This document shows positions 1-6,449 of a stretch of DNA of 7,306 nt, one piece after another (the stretch's first letter is position 1; each line of letters starts with the position of its first letter). The translations under genes were made by a program, and so were the position numbers. The notes under the pieces are model-generated. The model saw only the letters and a list, made by a program, of their open reading frames with translations. It was not told the origin of the DNA and did not search any database. Where the stretch lies: NCBI GenBank assembly GCA_007126995.1, contig SLAD01000241.1:1-7306 (forward strand), written 5' to 3'. Source of the stretch: Kiritimatiellia bacterium (GTDB taxonomy: Bacteria; Verrucomicrobiota; Kiritimatiellia; SLAD01).

Positions 1-12
1 GGATTCAGGAGA

Positions 13-56
13 GACCAAGGGGCAGCGCTGAAACCACGCACGTACGCCCCTTGCTC
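13..56 (+). other. Hairpin immediately upstream of the terminator-like stem-loop
   Basis: Arms CAAGGGGC (16-23) and GCCCCTTG (46-53) are perfect complements separated by 22 bases. Past a single C-C mismatch the pairing continues for two more bases (13-14 with 55-56). The stem abuts the next hairpin, which starts at 57. The two together look like the structured 3' end of a transcript whose gene lies left of the window. I recognise no RNA family. The three forward frames crossing the left edge stop at 29-31 (frame 2), 73-75 (frame 3) and 151-153 (frame 1). Any of them could be the tail of an upstream coding sequence, but none shows a recognisable protein ending. Confidence 0.45.
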
Positions 57-90
57 AAGTCAGGCAGGAATGCCTGACTTACGGTTTTTT
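57..90 (+). terminator. Stem-loop with GNRA-type tetraloop followed by T6, probable intrinsic terminator
   Basis: A perfect 10-bp inverted repeat (AAGTCAGGCA, 57-66, with TGCCTGACTT, 71-80) closes a GGAA loop, which fits the GNRA tetraloop consensus on the plus strand only. Six T residues follow at 85-90 after a four-base ACGG gap. This suits termination of a plus-strand gene lying left of the window. The gap between stem and T-tract is longer than in a textbook terminator, so the stem could instead be a copy of a dispersed palindromic repeat that happens to sit before T residues. I cannot test copy number from one window. Confidence 0.6.
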
Positions 91-226
91 GCGCAAATGC
101 ACAAAATCAGAGATGCGCCCGTGAGGCACTTGAGAAATGAGAAACGTGCATAAAAAACAAGAAGTTGAGGGATTGTAGTACGGATACGGGAGCTGCTTTG
201 TGCCACGGTGCGAAGAACGTCTCTAG

Positions 227-238
227 TGTTCGCGAACA
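227..238. promoter_or_regulatory. Perfect 12-bp palindrome, candidate operator
   Basis: TGTTCGCGAACA is its own reverse complement and lies in non-coding DNA about 135 bp upstream of the prfC -35 box. The half-sites TGTTC/GAACA with a 2-bp centre resemble dimeric repressor sites. LexA-type operators use similar half-sites but usually with a longer spacer, so I do not assign a regulator. The distance from the prfC promoter makes direct repression of that promoter uncertain. A 12-bp palindrome can also arise by chance in GC-rich DNA. Confidence 0.25.
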
Positions 239-285
239 ATTCCTTCCCTTTACCCGGCGTCGCAGAGCTCCGCCCTCCCGCTTTT

Positions 286-324
286 GTCAGCGGCGAATCC
301 CGCAGTCGCGGGATGAGCCGCGAT
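286..324 (+). other. Strong composite hairpin with tandem G-A internal loop
   Basis: The inner stem pairs ATCCCGC (297-303) with GCGGGAT (308-314) around an AGTC loop. The outer stem pairs GCGGC (290-294) with GCCGC (317-321). Between them lie GA (295-296) and GA (315-316), which in RNA would form tandem sheared G-A pairs. This gives 12 Watson-Crick pairs in about 32 bases, and the stem may extend to 286/324 past one bulged A. No T-tract follows on either strand, so it is not an intrinsic terminator. It could be part of an untranslated RNA, a REP-like palindrome or a structural DNA element. I do not recognise a family. Confidence 0.45.
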
Positions 325-373
325 CCAGAACAGGACGCCATGACGCGAATGGCTGACCGATTCCGTGCGCCAG

Positions 374-401
374 TTGACAGTACGCCCCCCCTTCCTATAC
401 G
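374..401 (+). promoter_or_regulatory. Sigma-70-type promoter for prfC
   Basis: A perfect -35 box TTGACA (374-379) is followed after 16 bp by TATACG (396-401), which matches four of six bases of the -10 consensus. The spacer contains a run of seven C residues (385-391). Transcription would start near 408, leaving only about 10 bases before the prfC start codon. No Shine-Dalgarno sequence is visible there, so the message would be nearly leaderless. The boxes are read directly from the sequence; use in vivo is inferred. Confidence 0.55.
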
Positions 402-418
402 CTCCGCGCCCCAATCCT

Positions 419-2047
419 ATGGACACCAAACAACGCACTGCAGAAATTAATCGCCGCCGCACCTTTGCCATCATCTCGCATCCGGATGCCGGCAAAACCA
501 CGCTGACGGAGAAGCTCCTCCTGTACGGGGGCGCGATTCAATTGGCGGGATCGGTGCGGGCGCGCCGCAACCAGCGCACCACGACGTCGGATTGGATGGA
601 ACTTGAAAAGGAACGCGGCATCTCGGTCTCGTCCACCTTGCTGCAATTCGATTACCGCGACTGCGTGATTAACCTGCTGGATACGCCGGGCCACAAGGAT
701 TTCAGCGAGGACACCTATCGCGTGCTGACCGCGGTGGACAGCGTGATCATGGTGATCGACGCGGCGAAAGGCATCGAGGAGCGCACGCGGAAACTATTCG
801 AAATCTGTCGCTTGCGCGGGATCCCGATCTTCACCTTTATGAATAAGCTGGATCGGCCGGCCCAGGATCCATTGGCGCTGATCGACGAACTCGAACGCGT
901 CCTCGGCATCGGCGCGTTCCCGGTCACGTGGCCGTTGGGCAGTGGCAACGAGTTCCGCGGCGTCTATGACCGCCTTAAGAAACAGCTTCATCTGTTTGAT
1001 CGCACGGAGCATGGCGCGTATCGGGCGCCCGCCAAGTTGAGCGGGATGCATGACCCGCAAATCCGGGAACATTTCCGGCCGGAGGTCTACGATGCCTGGC
1101 TGGAGGAACTTGAAATGCTCGGGGCCGCCGGTGAAGCGTGGGATGAAGAGCACGTCATGGCGGGCCAGATCACGCCGGTATTTTTTGGCAGCGGCATCAC
1201 CAATTTTGGCGTCCAGTTGTTGCTCGACTATTTCGTGGAGCATGGCGCGCCACCGCAAGCACGTTATTCCGGCGACGAGCTGATCCCCACCACCCATCCG
1301 GACTTTTCCGGATTTGTCTTCAAGGTGCAGGCGAACATGAACCCGCGTCATCGCGACCGGCTGACCTTTGTGCGCGTTTGTTCCGGCTTATTTGAAAAGG
1401 ACATGGTCGTGAACGACCCCGCAGGCGGGAAACCGATTCGCTTGTCCTATACCCAGAAACTCTTCGGCCAGGAGCGGGAATCGGTTGATGTGGCGTATCC
1501 GGGCGATATTGTCGGGTTGGTGATGCACCGCTCCTTTCGAATCGGCGACACGCTGACCACGAATCCGGCGATTGTGTACGACGAGATTCCGCGTTTTCCG
1601 CCGGAGGCGTTTGCGTTTATTCGACCGGTCGGCACCGGCAAAATGAAGCAGTTCCAATCCGGACTGGGCCAACTGATGGACGAAGGCGTCATCCAGTCGT
1701 TCACGTTGCTGGACGATGGCGGCGGCACGCCGCTACTCGGAGCGGTCGGCCAATTGCAATTCGAGGTCGTGCTGTACCGGCTGGAGAACGAGTATGGCGC
1801 CGATGCCCGGCTTGAGCCGGCGCCCTATCAACAGATTCGCTGGTTCGACTTGGACTTCGACCGCAGCGCGTTTGCGGGCAAGTTTCTCGGGGACGGCGTT
1901 CGTTTGGCCGAGGACGCGAGCGGGCATTTGGTCATTCTGTTCCCTGACCAGTGGAAACTCGATTATTTTGTTCGCCAGCATGAGCGCATCCCGTTGCACA
2001 AGATTTCGCCGCACGATGCCCATCCGGATCATGTTGGCTTGATGTAG
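419..2047 (+). CDS. prfC: Peptide chain release factor 3 (RF3), translational GTPase
   Basis: This 542-residue protein matches bacterial RF3 along its length (E. coli RF3 is 529). RF3 is a cytoplasmic GTPase that recycles RF1 and RF2 from the ribosome after peptide release. The GTP-binding motifs are intact: P-loop SHPDAGKT at residues 20-27, the switch I region with SDWME and RGIS, DTPGHKD at 88-94, and NKLD at 142-145. RF3-typical segments follow, including EITPVFFG-like GQITPVFFG, FVFKVQANM, AYPGDIVGL and the GAVGQLQFEV stretch of domain III. I chose the ATG at 419 because it leaves 12 residues before RRTFAIISHPDAGKTT, nearly the same as E. coli; an in-frame GTG at 365 lies upstream of the promoter and is unlikely. 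The start has no visible Shine-Dalgarno sequence. The gene appears to be transcribed alone: 119 bp separate it from the kinase gene. No clear intrinsic terminator follows the TAG stop. Confidence 0.97.
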   Translation: MDTKQRTAEINRRRTFAIISHPDAGKTTLTEKLLLYGGAIQLAGSVRARRNQRTTTSDWMELEKERGISVSSTLLQFDYRDCVINLLDTPGHKDFSEDTYRVLTAVDSVIMVIDAAKGIEERTRKLFEICRLRGIPIFTFMNKLDRPAQDPLALIDELERVLGIGAFPVTWPLGSGNEFRGVYDRLKKQLHLFDRTEHGAYRAPAKLSGMHDPQIREHFRPEVYDAWLEELEMLGAAGEAWDEEHVMAGQITPVFFGSGITNFGVQLLLDYFVEHGAPPQARYSGDELIPTTHPDFSGFVFKVQANMNPRHRDRLTFVRVCSGLFEKDMVVNDPAGGKPIRLSYTQKLFGQERESVDVAYPGDIVGLVMHRSFRIGDTLTTNPAIVYDEIPRFPPEAFAFIRPVGTGKMKQFQSGLGQLMDEGVIQSFTLLDDGGGTPLLGAVGQLQFEVVLYRLENEYGADARLEPAPYQQIRWFDLDFDRSAFAGKFLGDGVRLAEDASGHLVILFPDQWKLDYFVRQHERIPLHKISPHDAHPDHVGLM

Positions 2048-2112
2048 GTGTACCCGGCGACCGCGCGTCGAGGACGGCATCCTGTCATTCTGTGATCTTT
2101 CCCCGAACAACA

Positions 2113-2142
2113 TTGCCACCTATGGGGTCGATTGGTTATGGT
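2113..2142 (+). promoter_or_regulatory. Candidate promoter for the kinase-elbB-sucCD gene block
   Basis: In the 119-bp gap after prfC, TTGCCA (2113-2118, five of six matches to the -35 consensus) is followed after 18 bp by TATGGT (2137-2142, four of six, with the key first TA and final T). A start near 2149 would give a leader of about 18 bases. The hexamer ATTGGT occurs twice here (2131-2136 and 2148-2153), 17 bp apart, flanking the -10 region. No good terminator for prfC is seen in the gap, only short GC-rich stems (for example around 2058-2070), so readthrough from prfC is possible. Confidence 0.4.
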
Positions 2143-2166
2143 ACGTTATTGGTGAACAGGTAAAAC

Positions 2167-4620
2167 GTGGCATTCGATGATTCCATAAACATTGACGCCG
2201 ATCATGTTGATCGTTTGGCGTGTGCGAAGTGTGGCCACCACATGGACCTCAGTGGTGTCGCTCCCTTCACCCCGATCGTCTGTCCGCAATGCGACACCAA
2301 GCAGAATGCCCCGCTCCGCCTGGGCTCCTTCCTGTTGCTTGACGAGTTAGGCAAAGGTGGTATGGGCGCCGTGTACCGCGCCTATGATTCAACCCTTGGC
2401 CGCTATGTGGCGATCAAGGTCATGCAGAAGTCTTTAGCGAACGACCAATCGTTTGCAGACAACTTCATTCGCGAGGCGCGGGCGGCGGCCGCGCTCAACA
2501 ACCCGCATGTCGTGCAAATCTATTCCTGCGGCCAGGAACGTGGCCAGCTCTATATCGTAATGGAGCTGGTGGATGGGGGGCGTTTGGACAAGATGATCGA
2601 GGGCGGCAAGGCACTCGATGAAGTGTTCACACTCGAAGTGGGCACCCAGGTGGCCGAGGGCCTGCTGGCCGCCAGCGATATCGGATTGATTCATGGGGAT
2701 ATCAAGCCGGGCAATATTCTTTTTGACAAGCAACGGCGCGCCAAAGTGGTTGATTTCGGGCTGGCCCGCTTTGCGGCGCAGCAGCACTTGGCGCCAGGCG
2801 AGATCTGGGGCACGCCCTATTACATCGCACCCGAAAAGGTGCGATCGCGACAGGAAGACCACCGCGCCGATATCTATAGCCTCGGGGCCACGCTGTATCA
2901 TGTCCTGGCCGGGGCGCCGCCATTCGACGGCGAAACCGCGCGGGACGTGGTCGTCGCGCGCCTCAACAGTCCCGCCACCAATCTGTTGACCGTTCGGCCT
3001 TCGTTGCAACCCGAGACGGCTGAAGTCATCGCCCGCACGTTGGAACAGGAACCGGGCCGTCGCTATCCGACCTACAAGTCCCTGCTCGCTGACCTGGAGG
3101 AAGCCGCGCGCATTGCCCGTCAGCGGGCCGGCATGCCGCCCGCGAAGAAGAAGGCCGGGAGCAAATCGCATATGCCCGCCGTTATCGTGGCGGGAGTCGT
3201 AACGGTTGCGATGCTGGTGGGGGGCTATTTTGTCTTCCGCAGCACGGACGATCCCACTGCGCCCGCGCCGTTGCCGGCGCATCTTGTTCCCCGGGACCCG
3301 ACTGATCCCGACGCGCCGGTCGCGCCCGAAACGGCCGTTGCCCCCGAGCCGGACCTCCAGTTGCCCGTCCAGCCCTTTGACGAGGACATGCAAGAGCAGT
3401 TGCGCCAAGCCGTCGAGCGCTGGGAGACCGGCGACTCCCGCGGATACAATCGCGCCATGAATGACCTTTTCCGGCAAGTGCCGCGAGTCGGCGTTGAGCG
3501 CGTCTGGGTCGGCGTCCTGCAAGGTATCCCCGCCTGGCTGGAAGGACGGGCAACCGAACTTGCGCAAAGCCTGCGCGGCACGCCCGATGCGCAATTGCGC
3601 GAACTCCCGGATAATCAAGCGCACCCCGGCGTCATGCCGCAAGAATTAAGTCGCTTTATGGTCGGCCGTACCAATCTGAATCAGCTCCGCCAAATTGCGG
3701 ACGATTGGCCGGACTGGTACGGCGACCTCGTGCTTTTGTTCGAGGGCATCCATCACTACCGGGAGGGGCGGATCGACAGCGCACGAGCGGCGCTGCGCGC
3801 CTACAGCACGCTGACCCCTCAGCCGGAAGCCGCGTGGGTCTACACCTACAAGGATCTTGCCCGGCAATGGCTGGAGCCGCTGGACGATTGGGAGTCGGTC
3901 GCGCAATCGGCCCGCGATGCCGCGCCACAGGCTGCCCGCACGCAATTGCAACGCTATCGACGCGATGCGCCGCGTATACTCCACCCTGCAATCGATGCGG
4001 AGATCGCGGTGGCGGAACGTCGCGTGCGCCAAGCCGATGCAGCACGCCGCGCGCAGGAAGAGCGCGAACAGCAACAGCGCATCGAGACGGATGTGGCTCA
4101 GGTGGCTGAGATTCGCGAGCAAATCTTGCCGCTCGTGCACAGCCGTGATTTCCGGCGTGCCATGTCGCAAGCGCGGCAGTCCATGACCCGGATGGAAACA
4201 GCCGAAGGCCGAGCTGCGCTGGAGGAGTTGATTCAAGTTTACGCACGCATGGACGAGCTGCGCCGGTTTCTGATCGAATCGATATCGCAGCGCCCCGCGC
4301 CGGCCGAGTTGTCGCGGGAACTGCTCGGCCCGGTTGTCGGCGCCAGCTTGAGCGGCGGACTGCGCATCTCGCTTGGTACGCGCGGCTTCACCGCCCTCGC
4401 ATGGGATCAGGTCAGTGACCGGCTGCTCGCCACGCTCACGGACTTTTATATCAGTGACCGATCTGCTGACGTGCAAGCGGAGCACTTGCTGTCGCTGGCC
4501 CTGCTATTGCATGAGAGTGGCGCGACGCGTCCCGCCCGAATCTATGCCGAGCGCGCGGTTGAACTGCAACCCGGGCTTGCATCCGAGGTCGAAGCCTGGA
4601 TGCCGGACGTGAATGAATAA
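2167..4620 (+). CDS. Membrane-anchored Hanks-type Ser/Thr protein kinase with N-terminal zinc ribbon
   Basis: This 817-residue protein has four parts. First, a zinc ribbon with CxxC pairs C19/C22 and C39/C42. Second, a protein kinase domain (about 50-315) with glycine loop GKGGMGAV (62-69), K84 in VAIK, a likely helix-C E103, catalytic-loop D178 in HGDIKPGN, DFG at 196-198 and APE at 221-223. Third, a basic stretch (KKK at 327-329) followed by one membrane helix (about 337-357), which predicts the kinase inside the cytoplasm. Fourth, a Pro/Asp-rich linker (about 359-400) and a long, mostly helical region outside, with a charged coiled-coil-like stretch (608-654) and a TPR-like pair of helices near the end (770-812). 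The catalytic set is complete, so it is probably an active enzyme, but the HRD arginine is replaced by glycine (G177). The GTG start is forced: an in-frame TAA sits at 2161 and the first cysteine pair lies before the next ATG. The Shine-Dalgarno is weak (AGG, 2158-2160). Substrate and signal are unknown. Confidence 0.93.
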   Translation: MAFDDSINIDADHVDRLACAKCGHHMDLSGVAPFTPIVCPQCDTKQNAPLRLGSFLLLDELGKGGMGAVYRAYDSTLGRYVAIKVMQKSLANDQSFADNFIREARAAAALNNPHVVQIYSCGQERGQLYIVMELVDGGRLDKMIEGGKALDEVFTLEVGTQVAEGLLAASDIGLIHGDIKPGNILFDKQRRAKVVDFGLARFAAQQHLAPGEIWGTPYYIAPEKVRSRQEDHRADIYSLGATLYHVLAGAPPFDGETARDVVVARLNSPATNLLTVRPSLQPETAEVIARTLEQEPGRRYPTYKSLLADLEEAARIARQRAGMPPAKKKAGSKSHMPAVIVAGVVTVAMLVGGYFVFRSTDDPTAPAPLPAHLVPRDPTDPDAPVAPETAVAPEPDLQLPVQPFDEDMQEQLRQAVERWETGDSRGYNRAMNDLFRQVPRVGVERVWVGVLQGIPAWLEGRATELAQSLRGTPDAQLRELPDNQAHPGVMPQELSRFMVGRTNLNQLRQIADDWPDWYGDLVLLFEGIHHYREGRIDSARAALRAYSTLTPQPEAAWVYTYKDLARQWLEPLDDWESVAQSARDAAPQAARTQLQRYRRDAPRILHPAIDAEIAVAERRVRQADAARRAQEEREQQQRIETDVAQVAEIREQILPLVHSRDFRRAMSQARQSMTRMETAEGRAALEELIQVYARMDELRRFLIESISQRPAPAELSRELLGPVVGASLSGGLRISLGTRGFTALAWDQVSDRLLATLTDFYISDRSADVQAEHLLSLALLLHESGATRPARIYAERAVELQPGLASEVEAWMPDVNE

Positions 4621-4627
4621 ACGCAGG

Positions 4628-4634
4628 AAAGGAG
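4628..4634 (+). promoter_or_regulatory. Strong ribosome binding site for elbB
   Basis: AAAGGAG ends 9 bases before the ATG at 4644 and lies within the 23-bp gap after the kinase stop. It is a much better anti-Shine-Dalgarno match than the kinase or prfC start has, and it fixes the elbB start. Confidence 0.8.
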
Positions 4635-4643
4635 CGAATCCCG

Positions 4644-5294
4644 ATGAAAAGAGTTGGTGTAATTCTGGCGGGTTGTGGCTATTTGGATGGCGCGGAGGTG
4701 CACGAAGCCGTACTGACCCTGTTGGCGCTGGATGAAGCCGGCGTCGAGGCGGTGTGTATGGCGCCCGATATTCCGCAACGGAAAGTGGTGAACCATTTGA
4801 CCGGCGAAGAGATGCCGGAATCGCGTAACGTGCTGGTGGAATCTGCGCGCATCGCCCGTGGCCAAATTCAGGCCGTCAGTGCGGTCGATCCCGCCACGCT
4901 GGACGCATTGATCCTGCCCGGCGGATTCGGCGCGGCGCTCAACCTGAGTGACTTTGCGCTGAGCGGCGCCAATCAGCAGATTGACCCGTCCGTCACAAAG
5001 ATGGTAACGACGCTGCACGAGGCGGGTAAACCGATTGGCGCCATTTGTATCGCGCCCGCGATTATCGCCAAGCTGATTCCCGGCGTGAAGTTGACGATCG
5101 GGAACGATTCCGGCACCGCCAACGCATTGGAGAGCATGGGGGCCACGCACGTGAACTGTGCCGTCACCGACATGGTGGTCGACGAGGAAAAACGCGTCGT
5201 GTCCTCGCCCGCCTACATGCTGGGGCCGTGGGTGAAGGATGTTGCCGCCGGGGTGCGCGCTTGCGTGAAAGCCGTTGTGGCACAAATGGACTAA
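4644..5294 (+). CDS. elbB: ElbB-type DJ-1/PfpI family protein (isoprenoid biosynthesis glyoxalase ElbB)
   Basis: This 216-residue protein is nearly the length of E. coli ElbB (217 as I recall it) and shares its characteristic blocks: GVILAGCG near the N-terminus (5-12), EVHEAVLTLLAL (18-29), NHLTGE (50-55), LPGGFGAALNLS (91-102), the nucleophile-elbow segment GAICIAPA with C135, LTIGNDSGTA, and VVSSPAYMLG. ElbB belongs to the class I amidotransferase-like/DJ-1 superfamily. The E. coli protein is reported to have weak glyoxalase III activity, converting glyoxal-type aldehydes without glutathione, and was named for an effect on isoprenoid production; its physiological role is not settled. It is predicted to be cytoplasmic, with no signal peptide. 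It starts 23 bp after the kinase stop, ends 18 bp before sucC, and is probably in the same operon. A role in removing reactive carbonyls near central metabolism would fit but is inference. Confidence 0.92.
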   Translation: MKRVGVILAGCGYLDGAEVHEAVLTLLALDEAGVEAVCMAPDIPQRKVVNHLTGEEMPESRNVLVESARIARGQIQAVSAVDPATLDALILPGGFGAALNLSDFALSGANQQIDPSVTKMVTTLHEAGKPIGAICIAPAIIAKLIPGVKLTIGNDSGTANALESMGATHVNCAVTDMVVDEEKRVVSSPAYMLGPWVKDVAAGVRACVKAVVAQMD

Positions 5295-5295
5295 C

Positions 5296-5301
5296 AAGGA
5301 G
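5296..5301 (+). promoter_or_regulatory. Ribosome binding site for sucC
   Basis: AAGGAG begins just after the elbB TAA stop (5292-5294) and ends 11 bases before the sucC ATG at 5313. It supports the MKIHEYQAK start, which matches the usual N-terminus of SucC. Confidence 0.75.
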
Positions 5302-5312
5302 TAGCGAGACGA

Positions 5313-6449
5313 ATGAAGATACATGAGTACCAAGCGAAAGAACTCTTTCGCGCCTACGGCATGCCGGTGCCGCAGGGACAACTGGCCACAACCGCGGAAG
5401 AAGTCGCCGCTGCGGCCCGCAGCATCGGCGGCACCGTCGCCGTCAAAGCGCAAGTTCATGCGGGTGGCCGCGGCAAAGCCGGCGGCATTAAGGTCGCCGA
5501 AACGGCCGAGGCGGCCGGCACCGTGGCCAAGCAGATTCTAGGCATGGACATCAAGGGCAGCACCGTCCGCAAAGTGTGGGTTGAAGCGGCCGCCGACATC
5601 GACCGCGAAGCCTATCTCGGCATCATTGTGGATCGCGCCGTAAAAGGGATAACGTTCATTTGCAGCGCCGACGGTGGAATCGATATTGAAGAAGTCGCCG
5701 CCAAAACCCCGGAACGCATTCTGCGGTTCAGCACCCTCTCGCGCACCTTCCCCGAAAGCGAAGCGGCGGAAGTGGCCGGAAAATTGTTCGAGGATGAGTC
5801 GACGGCGGATGCCGTGCTCGCGATCATGCGCGACCTCTTCAAACTTTTCGTTGAGAAGGATTGTTCACTGGCCGAAATCAACCCGCTCGTGCTGACCAGC
5901 AGCAAAGAGGTGATTGCTCTCGACGGCAAGATCAACTTCGATGACAACGCCTTGTTCCGGTTGCCGGATATCGTGGCGCTGCGGGATATGGACGAGGAGG
6001 ACGTCAACGAGATCGAGGCCAAGGAAAAGGGATTGAGCTTCGTGCAGTTGGACGGGGATATTGGATGCATGGTGAACGGTGCCGGGCTCGCGATGGCCAC
6101 CATGGACATGATCAAGTTCTTTGGCGGCGCGCCGGCCAACTTCCTCGACGTCGGCGGCAGTTCCAGTCCCGATAAAGTCGTCCACGCGTTCCGCCTGCTG
6201 ATGGGTAATCCCAAGGTGAAGGCCATTCTGGTCAACATCTTCGGCGGCATCACGCGTTGTGACGATATCGCCCGGGGCATTCTGGAATCGTATAAGCAAA
6301 TTGAGATCGGGCTGCCCATCGTGATCCGCCTCAGCGGCACGAACGCGGAGGAAGGCATGGCCATGCTGGACGGCACGCCATTGATTACGGCCGAGACCTT
6401 TGAGGACGCTGTCAAGCGGGCCATCGCGTTGGCGAAGGAGGGGAACTGA
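5313..6449 (+). CDS. sucC: Succinyl-CoA ligase (ADP/GDP-forming) beta subunit
   Basis: This 378-residue protein is complete and of usual length for compact bacterial SucC (388 in E. coli). With SucD it interconverts succinyl-CoA plus NDP and phosphate with succinate plus NTP and CoA in the TCA cycle. The N-terminal ATP-grasp domain carries the nucleotide-binding lysine K45 and the HAGGRGKAGG loop (49-58). EINPLV (188-193, with N190) and D204 supply the expected metal ligands. The C-terminal ligase domain has GCMVNGAGLAM from G251, FLDVGGSS, and VNIFGGITRCD near the phosphate-binding power helix. The sequence does not let me decide ATP versus GTP preference. It lies 18 bp after elbB and its TGA stop overlaps the sucD ATG by one base, so translation of the two subunits is probably coupled. 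Confidence 0.97.
   Translation: MKIHEYQAKELFRAYGMPVPQGQLATTAEEVAAAARSIGGTVAVKAQVHAGGRGKAGGIKVAETAEAAGTVAKQILGMDIKGSTVRKVWVEAAADIDREAYLGIIVDRAVKGITFICSADGGIDIEEVAAKTPERILRFSTLSRTFPESEAAEVAGKLFEDESTADAVLAIMRDLFKLFVEKDCSLAEINPLVLTSSKEVIALDGKINFDDNALFRLPDIVALRDMDEEDVNEIEAKEKGLSFVQLDGDIGCMVNGAGLAMATMDMIKFFGGAPANFLDVGGSSSPDKVVHAFRLLMGNPKVKAILVNIFGGITRCDDIARGILESYKQIEIGLPIVIRLSGTNAEEGMAMLDGTPLITAETFEDAVKRAIALAKEGN
6435..6441 (+). promoter_or_regulatory. Ribosome binding site for sucD inside the end of sucC
   Basis: AAGGAGG ends 7 bases before the sucD ATG at 6449 and lies within the last codons of sucC. Together with the TGATG stop/start overlap it indicates coupled, roughly equal translation of the two subunits. 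Confidence 0.8.

Larger units (their letters stand above)
91..373. other. Non-coding stretch upstream of prfC
   Basis: I find no supported gene in this stretch. Short open frames exist on both strands but have no ribosome binding sites and give low-complexity, arginine/serine/proline-rich translations unlike known proteins. No tRNA cloverleaf or rRNA signature is visible. The stretch does contain a 12-bp palindrome (227-238) and a strong hairpin (290-321), listed separately. The left part (about 85-185) is clearly more AT-rich than the rest, which would suit promoter or spacer DNA, but I see no well-spaced promoter boxes there: the best attempt, TTGAGA at 130-135, has no good -10 partner. Confidence 0.6.

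Noticed and set aside
365..418. In-frame GTG at 365 as an upstream start for prfC
   Set aside because: It would add 18 residues not seen in RF3, lies upstream of the best promoter, and has no ribosome binding site. The ATG at 419 gives the expected N-terminus.
60..450. Short overlapping open frames on both strands upstream of prfC
   Set aside because: They have no SD sequences and Arg/Ser/Pro-rich translations without recognisable motifs, and several overlap each other and the hairpins.
2048..2100. Possible intrinsic terminator after prfC
   Set aside because: Only short GC-rich stems of about 4 bp are present, with no T-tract immediately after them.
2575..2580. G6 homopolymer in the kinase catalytic domain (another at 3219-3224) as a phase-variation site
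   Set aside because: Runs of six are common in GC-rich coding DNA, both are in frame here, and nothing else suggests programmed slippage.
2434..3642. Minus-strand open frame of 402 codons inside the kinase gene
   Set aside because: It is antisense to the conserved kinase domain and has no sensible start signal or protein-like composition, so it is a coding shadow.
4542..5459. Minus-strand open frame of 305 codons across elbB
   Set aside because: It overlaps three plus-strand genes with strong homology evidence. Its translation is rich in His, Arg and Gly, typical of a reverse-frame artefact.
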